DNA of 64,000 nucleotides from Hellea balneolensis DSM 19091 (GTDB taxonomy: Bacteria; Pseudomonadota; Alphaproteobacteria; Caulobacterales; Maricaulaceae), in NCBI RefSeq assembly GCF_000428525.1, contig NZ_AUAC01000002.1, forward strand, positions 372,001 through 436,000. The letters are read 5' to 3'. This document shows positions 45,319-53,816 of this stretch, piece after piece. Under the pieces are notes generated by a model. That model was not told where the DNA came from. It did not search any database and saw only the letters and a program-made list of their open reading frames with translations. Numbering within the stretch: the stretch's first letter is position 1; each line of letters starts with the position of its first letter. A program made the translations under genes and the position numbers.

Positions 45319-45503
45319 GATAATCCGATAGCGGTTTAGAGCATATATTCAAGGCTCAAAACCCAACGGCCTGACCCAAGCATGAATGAAAACTAAATGA
45401 ACGGTATATGAAAAACGGTGTCAGAAAGCCTTCAGACTACCCGCGCCATATTCCACCTTATCAGCCAAGCGATATGACTCGCCGGCCAATTATGGAGGAC
45501 GTT

Positions 45504-46274
45504 ATGCGTTTCAATCATTTTGTTAAACTATCAGGGGCCTTACTACTCACGACGGGATTAGCCGGAGCAGCTAGCGCGCAAAGCTATAACCAATCTCATT
45601 CAGGTTACTCGGCGCATGAAGCGTGTAAATCTTCTGAGGATCGCAGGCAAATAATTGGCGGCGGCATTGGTGCCGTGGCAGGAGCCGTGATTGGGTCTCA
45701 AGTTTCAGGCAGTGGTGCCCGTACTGAAGGGTCTGTCATTGGCGGTGTTCTAGGTGGCCTTGCAGGCGCTGGCATTGCAGATAAATCCATCGATTGTGAC
45801 CCTGTCTATACGGGTGGATATCCTACCTCCTCGTCGAGCACACATTCATCAACGTCCTACGGAACGACAAGTTCGGGCACATATCACCAGCCGACGTCTT
45901 ATCAGACGACAACTTATGAGCCTCGCACGACAGTCTCTGATCATCCGGTTTATTCTGACCCGAGCTATGGCGCACAGACGGGTTATACAACCCAAACCGT
46001 TTCACAGCCGGTATATAGTCAGCCGACATATCAAACAGCGAGCTATAGTCAGCCAACATATACGAGCTCGACAACGCGTTATGTTAGTCCGGCCCCAACG
46101 ACAACGCGCTACGTGAGCTCGGCTCCAACGACGACATATGTTCAGCCGACAACTTACGTTCAGCCCAGAACAACATATGTATCGCAGCCGACGACTTATG
46201 TCCGCTCGCGCCGCGCGGCTAGACGCCATGGTGCGCATCATCACGGCCGGTTTGCCTGTGACGCCCATCATTAA
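45504..46274 (+). CDS. Exported glycine-zipper protein with Tyr/Thr/Pro repeats
   Basis: This roughly 256-residue protein starts at ATG 45504 after GGAGG, with a signal peptide ending S-A-Q. A glycine-zipper 2TM-like segment (about 50-95: I-G-G-G-I-G-A-V-A-G-A-V-I-G-S and G-G-V-L-G-G-L-A-G-A-G-I-A-D) should insert in or associate with a membrane. About 130 residues follow of low-complexity Y, T, S, Q and P with irregular T-T-Y-V-Q-P repeats. A basic, histidine-rich tail (H-G-A-H-H-H-G) ends the protein. Glycine-zipper proteins such as RcnB/SlyB relatives act in envelope stress; function here is unknown. An open frame upstream to 45408 is rejected. Confidence 0.8.
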   Translation: MRFNHFVKLSGALLLTTGLAGAASAQSYNQSHSGYSAHEACKSSEDRRQIIGGGIGAVAGAVIGSQVSGSGARTEGSVIGGVLGGLAGAGIADKSIDCDPVYTGGYPTSSSSTHSSTSYGTTSSGTYHQPTSYQTTTYEPRTTVSDHPVYSDPSYGAQTGYTTQTVSQPVYSQPTYQTASYSQPTYTSSTTRYVSPAPTTTRYVSSAPTTTYVQPTTYVQPRTTYVSQPTTYVRSRRAARRHGAHHHGRFACDAHH

Positions 46275-46299
46275 GCCACTTTTACAGTAGTAATTCCCT

Positions 46300-46326
46300 C
46301 ATAGCCGCCTTATGTAGGCGGCTATG
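46300..46326 (+). promoter_or_regulatory. Hairpin sequestering the map start codon
   Basis: A perfect 11-bp stem (CATAGCCGCCT / AGGCGGCTATG) with loop TATGT has its 3' arm covering both a purine-rich AGGCGG and the map ATG. No T-run follows. It could lower map translation, or mark the 3' end of the preceding transcript. Confidence 0.6.
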
Positions 46327-47145
46327 AATTATATTGATGCCAAAGACGCCGACGATATTCGTGACGGCGCGATAAAACTACACTCCCAAGCCGATTTTGA
46401 AGGTATGCGCAAAGCAGGCCGCCTGGCCGCTGAATGCCTTGATATGCTTATTCCAATGGCTAAGCCCGGAGTGAGCACAGAAGAACTCGACAAAGCCGCG
46501 TTTGAATTTGTTGTCGATAATGGTGCCGTGCCCGCATGTTTGGGCTATCGCGGCTATCAACACACGGTTTGCACTTCTATCAATCATGTTGTCTGTCATG
46601 GAATTCCCAGCCCTAAACCGCTTAAAAATGGTGATATCGTCAATATTGACGTCACCGTTATTGTCGATGGTTGGCACGGTGATACATCCCGCATGTATCC
46701 GATTGGCGAGATTAACCGCCGCGCGGAGCGGCTCATCAATATCACCTATGACAGCTTAATGCTTGGCCTTGCCGCGGTGAAGCCCGGCAACACGACAGGC
46801 GATATAGGACATGCGATTCAACAATTTGCAGAAGGCGAGCGCTGTTCAGTTGTGCAAGACTTTTGTGGTCATGGCCTCGGTAAGCTTTTTCATGACGTGC
46901 CGAATATTTTGCATTTTGGCCGCCCCGGTGAAGGCGAAGTCCTGCGCGAAGGTATGTTCTTTACGGTTGAACCTATGATCAACCTCGGCAAGCCTGATGT
47001 GAAAATTCTCTCAGATGGTTGGACGGCAGTGACTCGCGACAAAAAACTCACGGCGCAATTTGAGCACTCTATCGGCGTGACAAAGGATGGATGCGAAATT
47101 TTCACGACCTCACCTAAAGGTCTCCATAAGCCGCCTTACGTGTAA
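46324..47145 (+). CDS. map: Methionine aminopeptidase, type I
   Basis: MetAP removes initiator methionine. The 273-residue protein has the five metal ligands: D109, D120, H183, E216 and E247 (N-I-D-V-T, H-G-D-T-S-R, G-H-G-L-G, T-V-E-P-M-I, F-E-H-S-I). An in-frame TAG just upstream means ATG 46324 is the first possible start, and the roughly 20-residue N-terminal extension before F-E-G-M-R-K-A-G is usual in Alphaproteobacteria. The start codon lies in a stable hairpin. radC follows after 8 bases. Confidence 0.96.
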   Translation: MNYIDAKDADDIRDGAIKLHSQADFEGMRKAGRLAAECLDMLIPMAKPGVSTEELDKAAFEFVVDNGAVPACLGYRGYQHTVCTSINHVVCHGIPSPKPLKNGDIVNIDVTVIVDGWHGDTSRMYPIGEINRRAERLINITYDSLMLGLAAVKPGNTTGDIGHAIQQFAEGERCSVVQDFCGHGLGKLFHDVPNILHFGRPGEGEVLREGMFFTVEPMINLGKPDVKILSDGWTAVTRDKKLTAQFEHSIGVTKDGCEIFTTSPKGLHKPPYV

Positions 47146-47153
47146 GAGCCAGT

Positions 47154-47849
47154 ATGGCCGATGTAAAACGCAAACCGAAGCCGCATTATCACGGGCATCG
47201 CGATCGTCTACGCGAAAGGTTCGCCAAAGGCGGCCCTGACGCGTTGGCCGATTACGAGCTTCTTGAGCTTTATCTGTTTAATTCTGTTCGCCAAGGCGAT
47301 GTTAAGCCGACTGCCAAAGCCCTCATCGCGAAATTTGGAAGCTTTGCCGAAGCTGTCTCCGCACCGATAGAGCGGCTCATCGAAGTCAAAGGCGTTGGCC
47401 CAAAAATGGCGCTGGACCTTCAAATTATAAAAGCTGCCGCGACTAAGCTCGGTCAAGAAAGCATTTTAGGCCGACCCGTGCTCTCATCATGGACTGCATT
47501 GCTCGATTATTGCCGCACTGCCATGCAGTTTGAAGGCATAGAGCAGTTTCGTGTGCTTTTTCTGGATCGCAAGAACCGTCTCATTGCCGATGAAGTCTTA
47601 GGGCGCGGCACGATAGACCGTGCGCCAGTCTATCCCCGCGAAATTATCAAGCGCGCCTTGGAGCTTGAAAGCACAGCCTTGATACTCGCCCACAACCACC
47701 CGAGCGGCGATCCAACGCCCAGTCAATCAGATATCGACATCACAAAAGAAATCGTGCAAGCCTGTAAAGCAATACGGGTGTCGGTTCACGATCACCTCAT
47801 AATAGGGCGGGAAAACATCGCCTCATTTAAAACATTGGGACTAATGTAA
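47154..47849 (+). CDS. radC: RadC family JAB/MPN-domain protein
   Basis: This 231-residue protein has an N-terminal helix-hairpin-helix region (I-E-V-K-G-V-G-P-K-M-A-L) and a C-terminal JAMM domain with H180-N-H-P-S-G-D and S-x-x-D193. Historically named for DNA repair, RadC's real function is unsettled. It follows map by 8 bases, so both are probably transcribed together. Length and motifs are normal. Confidence 0.95.
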   Translation: MADVKRKPKPHYHGHRDRLRERFAKGGPDALADYELLELYLFNSVRQGDVKPTAKALIAKFGSFAEAVSAPIERLIEVKGVGPKMALDLQIIKAAATKLGQESILGRPVLSSWTALLDYCRTAMQFEGIEQFRVLFLDRKNRLIADEVLGRGTIDRAPVYPREIIKRALELESTALILAHNHPSGDPTPSQSDIDITKEIVQACKAIRVSVHDHLIIGRENIASFKTLGLM

Positions 47850-47871
47850 ATTAGCCGTTCAAGGGGAAAAT

Positions 47872-49350
47872 ATGACGGATCATGAGACCACATCAAAAGT
47901 TTCGACAAAATATCGAACTTTTGCGCTACTGCTTTTGACATTGGTCTATGGCTTTAATTTCATTGATCGCCAGATCGTTGGCATCTTGGCACCTTGGATT
48001 CAAGCCGATTTAGGCCTGACCAATACTCAGCTTGGTCTTTTAGTTGGCCTCGCCTTTGCTGCATTTTATACAATTATGGGCATTCCACTCGCCTTTCTTG
48101 CCGACCGCATGAACCGCGTAACATTATTGTCATTGGCTTTGGCGGTTTGGAGCGGTTTTACAGCGCTAACAGGGTTTGCCCAAAATTTCGTTCATATCGC
48201 GCTTGCACGCGTTGGCGTCGGGATTGGTGAAGCCGGCGGCAGCCCACCCTCGCATTCTATGATTTCTGATTTTTATGCCAAAGAAGAACGCGCAGGCGCT
48301 CTGGGAATTTATTCTCTTGGAATTCCTCTGGGTATTATGTCAGCCTATTTTCTAACGGCGGCGCTGCTAGGTGCTGATGCAGAAACTGTAAATTGGCGGC
48401 GCATATTTATAACACTTGGCGTTTTTGGTATTGCCTTGGCGATTATTGTGAAGGTCACCATACGCGAACCCGTGCGCGGCGCTATGGAAACGGGTGTTAA
48501 AGCACCTTCAGGCTACATTCCACTCGGTCAATCTTTTGCAGAAGCAAACCTTTTACCACGCTTTGCCTTATTTGGTGGATTGATGGCTATTCTGATAGCG
48601 TCTTGGGCAACAGGCGCAATGTCTGTGGTGTTTTTTATTCCATTTGCGATTTTTATCGTCACGATGTTCCTGCTCAGCTTGCAACCTGGTGTCATGACAA
48701 TACTCTCCATTAAGTCCTGGTGGTGGATGGCTCTTGGAATCGCCTTTGCGAGTTTCGCGAGTTACGCTATTTCAGGGTTTCAAACTAAATTCCTGCGATT
48801 ACTCGACCCAGAATTTAGTCCACGTACTTTTATTATCTGGATCGGCATCATTAACGGCACATTTTATGTCGCGGGGACTTATTTTGGAGCTAAACTTGTA
48901 GACTGGAAAGCCAAAACAGATATTCGCGCTTATGGCACAATCCCAGCTATAGCTGTTTTTCTAGCCCTTCCTCTCGCTATCGCAGCGTTTTGGGCCCCGA
49001 CAATTGCTCTTCACCTTGCAATTGGCGCGGCGCTACAACTTTGCTTAGGTGTTTACTTGGGCCCAAGCTTTGCAATTGCCCAAACCCTAGCGCCTATTAA
49101 ATTACGTGCCATGTCAACAGCTTTGTTCTTCTTCGTCCTGAACATGATTGCATTGGGCGGAGGCCCGACATTTGCCGGGGCCATGATTGACGTCTTCTTG
49201 GGACAAGGCAAAGTCGAGCTAGAGGCCACACGTTGGGCTATGTACGTAACATTCGGCGCCTATATTCTGGCCTTTATTTTCTATATGTTTGTCAGAATAA
49301 GCCTCCCCAAAGACTGGGCCGCCGCCGAAGCGCGAAATGAGAGCAGCTAG
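47872..49350 (+). CDS. Major facilitator superfamily transporter
   Basis: This 492-residue MFS protein has 12 or more membrane segments. It begins F-N-F-I-D-R-Q-I-V-G and has the loop 2-3 motif F-L-A-D-R-M-N-R and G-V-G-I-G-E-A-G-G-S-P, typical of spinster-like transporters that move lipids, sphingoid or organic molecules. The substrate is unknown. AAGGGG precedes the ATG. It lies between radC and purB on the same strand. Confidence 0.9.
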   Translation: MTDHETTSKVSTKYRTFALLLLTLVYGFNFIDRQIVGILAPWIQADLGLTNTQLGLLVGLAFAAFYTIMGIPLAFLADRMNRVTLLSLALAVWSGFTALTGFAQNFVHIALARVGVGIGEAGGSPPSHSMISDFYAKEERAGALGIYSLGIPLGIMSAYFLTAALLGADAETVNWRRIFITLGVFGIALAIIVKVTIREPVRGAMETGVKAPSGYIPLGQSFAEANLLPRFALFGGLMAILIASWATGAMSVVFFIPFAIFIVTMFLLSLQPGVMTILSIKSWWWMALGIAFASFASYAISGFQTKFLRLLDPEFSPRTFIIWIGIINGTFYVAGTYFGAKLVDWKAKTDIRAYGTIPAIAVFLALPLAIAAFWAPTIALHLAIGAALQLCLGVYLGPSFAIAQTLAPIKLRAMSTALFFFVLNMIALGGGPTFAGAMIDVFLGQGKVELEATRWAMYVTFGAYILAFIFYMFVRISLPKDWAAAEARNESS

Positions 49351-49409
49351 GCCTTGACCTTATCGCGCGGCTTTAGTCTAAGTCGCGCAAAGATAAAGGT
49401 GAGTCTGTT

Positions 49410-50735
49410 ATGATTGAGCGCTATGCCCGCAAAGAAATGACCGAAATATGGTCGGCGGCCACAAAATACCGGATTTGGTTTGAGATCGAAGCTCATGGTT
49501 GTGACGCTTTGGCTGAGTTGGGCGTTATCCCTAAAGAGGCGGCCAAAAATATTTGGGAACGCGGCGGATTTGCTGAGTTTGATGTCGCCAAGATCGACGA
49601 AATTGAGCGCGAAGTTAAACATGACGTCATTGCCTTCCTAACCCACCTGGCCACCTTTATCGGCGAAGATGCGCGTTTTGTGCATCAGGGTTTTACCAGC
49701 TCTGACATTCTCGACACGACCCTGTCTGTACAGCTCGCCCGCGCGACTGATTTACTCTTAGTCGGAATGGACCGTGTACTCGCAGCATTGGAGAAGCGCG
49801 CAACAGAACATAAGCACACAATCACGATTGGCCGTAGCCACGCGATTCATGCTGAGCCAACAACATTTGGCGTTAAGCTCGCTCGTTTCCACGCAGAATT
49901 TGCCCGTGGACGCGAACGTCTCGTAGCCGCCCGGAAAGAGATAGCTTTCTGCGCTATTTCAGGCGCAATCGGAACTTTCGCAAATATCGACCCCGCCGTC
50001 GAGGAGCATGTCGCCAAAGAAATGGGCCTTGCGATTGAGCCTGTCTCCTCGCAAATCATTCCGCGTGACCGTCATGCCGCCTATTTCGCGGCATTAGGCG
50101 TTGTCGCCTCTTCTATAGAGAACATAGCCGTAGAAATCCGTCATCTACAACGTACCGAAGTCCTCGAGGCCGAAGAGTTTTTCTCAAAAGGCCAAAAAGG
50201 TAGTTCCGCTATGCCGCATAAGCGTAATCCTGTGCTGACGGAAAACCTCACCGGTCTTGCCCGTCTTGTACGCATGGCCGTTATGCCAGCCATGGAAAAT
50301 GTCGCCCTCTGGCATGAGCGTGATATTTCACACAGTTCAGTAGAACGCGGCATCGGCCCAGATAGCACAGTGCATCTGGACTTTGCCCTGCACCGCTTGG
50401 CCGGCGTCATTGAAAATCTGGTCGTATATCCAGAGAAAATGAAAGCAAACATGGACCGTCTAGGCGGATTGCATAATAGCCAACGTTTCCTCCTTGCCCT
50501 CACCCAAGCCGGAGAACAGCGAGAGAGCGCGTACCGCTTGGTTCAGCGTAATGCGATGCAGGTCTGGGAATTATTCCGCACCAAGGGTGACGCCGGCGAA
50601 GGCGCGTTTTTAGAGCTATTGCTAAAAGATAAAGACGTAATGGCCTTACTTTCCGAAGATCAAGTAAGAGATATGTTTGACGATGAATATCATTTGAAAC
50701 ATGTGGATAAAATATTTAGCCGAGTGTTTGGGTAG
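49410..50735 (+). CDS. purB: Adenylosuccinate lyase
   Basis: PurB acts twice in purine synthesis, splitting fumarate from SAICAR and adenylosuccinate. The 441-residue protein has the superfamily signature G-S-S-A-M-P-H-K-R-N-P, the H-x-x-x-T-S-S-D-I-like segment F-T-S-S-D-I-L-D-T, and S-H-A-I-H-A-E-P-T. It lies 2 kb upstream of the purCSQL operon, which it usually adjoins; two thioredoxin-like genes intervene here. Confidence 0.96.
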   Translation: MIERYARKEMTEIWSAATKYRIWFEIEAHGCDALAELGVIPKEAAKNIWERGGFAEFDVAKIDEIEREVKHDVIAFLTHLATFIGEDARFVHQGFTSSDILDTTLSVQLARATDLLLVGMDRVLAALEKRATEHKHTITIGRSHAIHAEPTTFGVKLARFHAEFARGRERLVAARKEIAFCAISGAIGTFANIDPAVEEHVAKEMGLAIEPVSSQIIPRDRHAAYFAALGVVASSIENIAVEIRHLQRTEVLEAEEFFSKGQKGSSAMPHKRNPVLTENLTGLARLVRMAVMPAMENVALWHERDISHSSVERGIGPDSTVHLDFALHRLAGVIENLVVYPEKMKANMDRLGGLHNSQRFLLALTQAGEQRESAYRLVQRNAMQVWELFRTKGDAGEGAFLELLLKDKDVMALLSEDQVRDMFDDEYHLKHVDKIFSRVFG

Positions 50736-51124
50736 ATAAAGCGACGATACACGCGGGAACACTTATTGCACTTTGGTCAATAAGGCGTGCAATCTTTATA
50801 ATACTAAGTTTAATTCTTACTGCTCCGTAACCCTACGGTTAGGAACATGGTTTACATTTACTTAATTTGGCCGCTCACCCGTGCGTAGTATTCATGACAG
50901 CTTAACTGCATTTAGAAAATCACAGTTTTTATGAATTTATATTTCACAATAATTTCAATACCTTAGCTTTATAATTAACGATTTCAGCAAGCAATGTAAA
51001 TAGTCCCCTAACGTCATGTTTGCCGTTAATTTACCAATTCAAACTAGAACTCGCTTCATAACAAAACAGGATGTGGACCACCACACCACCTTAAATTTGA
51101 ACTTCTAGAGAATAGGACATACCC
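50736..51124. other. Intergenic region, 389 bases
   Basis: This A+T-rich gap separates purB from the first thioredoxin-like gene. I see no open frame with coding character, no strong hairpin with a T-run and no recognised RNA. A small inverted repeat TAACC-CTAC-GGTTA lies near 50828. The last 100 bases probably hold the promoter of the downstream gene, but no clear -35/-10 pair was identified. Confidence 0.6.
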
Positions 51125-51601
51125 ATGAAGAAACTTACTGCCCTTATTTCAGGTCTTGCCATTACAGCAGCCTTTGGATCATCAGCATTTGCAACAGATG
51201 TATACGTTGTGAACTTTCGCAACGCTCAAGACGTGAAAAGCCAACAGCTTGACAGTCAACTCGCATCAGCCCTCGCCATCTCAGGTGTAAACGCTGAAGA
51301 AGTCGTCATTGACACATCAACAGCTGCAAAGTGGGAAAAAGGGGCTCACGAAGCTTTTGATCGCGATATCGTCCCCGTCTTTAACCAATGGGTTGGCCTT
51401 CCAGGCTTCGCTGCTGTTGTCGATGCTAAATCAAAGCGTGTTATCGGATGTGTAAATAGCACATTTGACGCTAATGAAATGGCACGTGAGCTCCGCCAAA
51501 TGGCTTCAAAAGCCCAAGGTACGGCTTATATGTCTAATGCATCTGTAAATGCTAAGACAACACGCTGCCCTGCAGCGCACAATGTTGACCCAGGCCTCTA
51601 A
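51125..51601 (+). CDS. Exported thioredoxin-fold protein lacking the CxxC site
   Basis: This 158-residue protein has a signal peptide ending A-F-A-T. Its mature part aligns along nearly its whole length with the downstream gene product. Shared features are D-V-Y-V-V-x-F-R at the start, then F-D-R-x-x-V-x-x-x-N-x-W-x-G-x-x-G-F-A-A, and K-R-x-x-G-C-V-N-x-T-x-D. The neighbour's W-C-A-P-C is replaced by a segment without cysteine (N-A-Q-D-V-K-S). It keeps two later cysteines. A strong terminator follows, so it is probably its own transcript. It may be a structural or regulatory paralogue. Confidence 0.75.
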   Translation: MKKLTALISGLAITAAFGSSAFATDVYVVNFRNAQDVKSQQLDSQLASALAISGVNAEEVVIDTSTAAKWEKGAHEAFDRDIVPVFNQWVGLPGFAAVVDAKSKRVIGCVNSTFDANEMARELRQMASKAQGTAYMSNASVNAKTTRCPAAHNVDPGL

Positions 51602-51620
51602 GATCAGGTAAGATTATCTC

Positions 51621-51651
51621 AAAAAGCCCGGACAAAGTTCCGGGCTTTTTT
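51621..51651 (+). terminator. Rho-independent terminator
   Basis: An 11-bp stem AAAAAGCCCGG / CCGGGCTTTTT with loop ACAAAGTT is followed by further T. It lies 20 bases after the stop of the exported thioredoxin-like gene and is the clearest intrinsic terminator of the plus strand here. The A/T symmetry might also serve the minus strand. Confidence 0.9.
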
Positions 51652-51754
51652 ATGCCTAACAGCAATTTCACAAAGACGTGTTACTCGCAGCTGTAATTTT
51701 TTGATGCGAAACTGAAGAAAATGAAAATAATAAGGCTAAATGGAGACTTTTAAG

Positions 51755-52216
51755 ATGAAAACACTTCTTAAGACAGCGATTGCCGCAACGGCCATGACTT
51801 TAGGATTAGGTTCTACGGCGAATAGTATGAGCCCGACCCCTGATGTCTATGTTGTGATGTTCCGCGCAGATTGGTGCGCACCTTGTAAGGTCGTTGAACC
51901 TGCCTTAGGTCAAGCGCTTCAGAGCCTGAATGACCCTGACATAGAATATGTCAATATTGATATCTCGCGCGGTAATGGAGAGCTAAACGCCCACACAGTT
52001 TTCGACCGCGGCCTTGTTAAACAATATAATAGCTGGATGGGTGTCACCGGCTTTGCTGCCATTATAGACGGCGATACAAAGCGCACTTTGGGCTGCGTAA
52101 ATATGACTTATGATACGCAAAGTATGGCCATGCATATCAAGAATTTAAAGACTTATGCGGTGGCTAATGCTGAGAGTTTTGACATCACCTGCCCCGAGCC
52201 AAACACACCGATTTAG
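51755..52216 (+). CDS. Exported thioredoxin-like protein with CAPC motif
   Basis: From ATG 51755 (GGAG 10 bases upstream; an in-frame ATG at 51740 is less likely) the protein is 153 residues with an N-terminal signal segment. The thioredoxin active site is present as D-W-C-A-P-C-K (C41, C44) after V-M-F-R-A. The segment Y-V-N-I-D-I fits the thioredoxin core, but the usual cis-Pro region is replaced by G-V-T-G-F-A-A. It probably works in periplasmic disulfide chemistry. It is a tandem paralogue of the preceding gene. Confidence 0.82.
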   Translation: MKTLLKTAIAATAMTLGLGSTANSMSPTPDVYVVMFRADWCAPCKVVEPALGQALQSLNDPDIEYVNIDISRGNGELNAHTVFDRGLVKQYNSWMGVTGFAAIIDGDTKRTLGCVNMTYDTQSMAMHIKNLKTYAVANAESFDITCPEPNTPI

Positions 52217-52238
52217 CCTTGGTGTAATCCAGATTTCT

Positions 52239-52299
52239 ATCCGAAACGGGCTAGCCGTTTCGGCGCTTCACTGAAATCGATTATCAATCGATTTCGGAT
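52239..52299. repeat. Double hairpin downstream of the thioredoxin-like pair
   Basis: An outer ATCCGAAA / TTTCGGAT repeat encloses two stems: CCGAAACGG-GCTAG-CCGTTTCGG (52241-52263) and CTGAAATCGATT-ATC-AATCGATTTCGG (52271-52297). It sits between convergent genes and could act as a bidirectional terminator, although T-runs are absent. Its layout resembles the element after tRNA-Leu, including AACATCC next to the stems and GAAGCGC. Confidence 0.6.
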
Positions 52300-52300
52300 G

Positions 52301-52612
52301 TTACGCGCCATAAACCTCTTCTCGGGCAACTTTTAAGCACTCCGCCATTTTGTCACGAATAGCCTGATCAGACAGTTCGGTATTTGCGGCGTTAAGGTCA
52401 GCTTTCAATTTCCGAAACACATCATCGTCTCCAGCCTCTTCCATATCAGCCATGATAATTTCTAGAGCGTATTTTTCAGGATCTTTTCCGATAAATTCTG
52501 CGGCCCACAGACCTAAGGCCTTATTGCGCTTAGCTTCGGCCTTAAATTCTTTTGCTGCATCCATGACAAATTTCGTTTCAGCAACATCTTTACGTTCGTC
52601 AAATCCTGACAT
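52301..52612 (-). CDS. ATP synthase inhibitor zeta subunit (DUF1476)
   Basis: This 103-residue protein begins S-G-F-D-E-R-K-D-V-A-E-T-K-F and contains N-K-A-L-G-L-W-A-A-E and a helical acidic middle, diagnostic for DUF1476, the alphaproteobacterial zeta inhibitor of F1Fo-ATPase. In Paracoccus this protein blocks ATP hydrolysis. AAGGA before ATG 52612 decides the start over an upstream in-frame codon. The gene is divergent from purC, a conserved alphaproteobacterial arrangement. Confidence 0.93.
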   Translation of the reverse strand: MSGFDERKDVAETKFVMDAAKEFKAEAKRNKALGLWAAEFIGKDPEKYALEIIMADMEEAGDDDVFRKLKADLNAANTELSDQAIRDKMAECLKVAREEVYGA

Positions 52613-52782
52613 TTTAAATCCTTTTAGAGTCTGTTTTCTGTCCAATATGTATGAAGTCATTGACCTTAAAACAAGACAGAAATCCCCAATTTTCCTGCCC
52701 AAGTAACATTGCCGCATTGACGCTTTTAGGTTAAGCCACGGCTTTAAGTGCCGCGCGAGTCGCGGAGAGTGAGAGGGCCATT

Positions 52783-53559
52783 ATGAGCCGCCGCAAACAA
52801 ATCTACGAAGGCAAAGCCAAAATCCTCTATGAAGGACCTGAGCCCGGCACACTTGTCCAATATTTCAAAGACGATGCCACGGCTTTCAATGCCCAAAAGA
52901 AAGCCACGCTGGACGGCAAAGGTGTTTTAAATAACAGAATATCTGAATTTGTCATGATACGCCTCGGTGAAATTGGTATTCCAACGCACTTCATTAAGCG
53001 TCTTAATATGCGTGAGCAGTTGATTAAAAAGGTTGAGATTATACCGCTTGAAGTGATTTGCAGAAATGTCGCCGCAGGAACTATGTCGAAACGCTTGGGT
53101 ATTGAAGAGGGTGAAAAACTGCCGCGTTCTATCGTGGAGTTTTGCCTCAAGCGCGACGATTTGGGAGACCCCCTGATTGCCGAGGAACATATACATGCCT
53201 TTGGTTGGGCTACGCACGCCGAGCTCGATGAAATGATCGCGATGACATTGCGTATCAACGATTACCTACAAGGTATGTTTTCTGGCATTGGTATCAATCT
53301 AATTGATTTTAAGATTGAATTTGGCCGCCTCTCAACAGAGACTGGAGACCATCAAGTCGTTTTGGCTGATGAGATCAGCCCCGATAGTTGCCGTCTCTGG
53401 GACCGCGAGACCAATAAAAAGCTTGATAAAGACCGTTTCCGAAGAGACCTCGGAGATGTGACAGAAGCCTATACCGAAGTTGCCACACGCCTTGGCATTC
53501 TTCAATCCAATCCGCCGCAAGGCAAACCCACCCTTTCAGTTGTATCAAACGACGAATAG
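52783..53559 (+). CDS. purC: SAICAR synthetase
   Basis: PurC joins aspartate to CAIR using ATP. The 258-residue protein starts [13 protein letters not shown] and has [13 protein letters not shown] and the signature L-I-D-F-K-I-E-F-G followed by [10 protein letters not shown]. It is the first gene of purC-purS-purQ-purL-bolA. The spacing to purS is 11 bases. Confidence 0.97.
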   Translation: MSRRKQIYEGKAKILYEGPEPGTLVQYFKDDATAFNAQKKATLDGKGVLNNRISEFVMIRLGEIGIPTHFIKRLNMREQLIKKVEIIPLEVICRNVAAGTMSKRLGIEEGEKLPRSIVEFCLKRDDLGDPLIAEEHIHAFGWATHAELDEMIAMTLRINDYLQGMFSGIGINLIDFKIEFGRLSTETGDHQVVLADEISPDSCRLWDRETNKKLDKDRFRRDLGDVTEAYTEVATRLGILQSNPPQGKPTLSVVSNDE

Positions 53560-53570
53560 AGAGACGTTCC

Positions 53571-53813
53571 ATGAAAGCCATTATACATGTCGGCCTTAAA
53601 CCCGGCGTTCTTGACCCCCAAGGCCGAGCAATTTCACGCTCTCTGAATGATCTCGGCTTTGATGAAGTGTCTGCAGCTCGACAAGGAAAAGTTATTGAGC
53701 TTGACCTTACAGGAGATGATAGCGCAGCTGCAAAGACTCGGGTCACAGAGATGTGCGAGAAACTTCTCGCCAACACCGTGATCGAGAGCTACCGCGTCGA
53801 AATTGAGGACTAG
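53571..53813 (+). CDS. purS: FGAM synthase subunit PurS
   Basis: This 80-residue subunit bridges PurQ and PurL in the three-part phosphoribosylformylglycinamidine synthase. The motifs K-P-G-V-L-D-P-Q-G and S-L-N-D-L-G-F-D-E-V are typical, as is the C-terminal L-L-A-N-T-V-I-E-S-Y-R-V-E. It lies 3 bases before purQ. Confidence 0.96.
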   Translation: MKAIIHVGLKPGVLDPQGRAISRSLNDLGFDEVSAARQGKVIELDLTGDDSAAAKTRVTEMCEKLLANTVIESYRVEIED

Positions 53814-53816
53814 GCG

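Noticed and set aside
53375-53776. Minus-strand open frame opposite purC/purS
   Set aside because: It is a shadow of well-conserved genes and lacks coding features.
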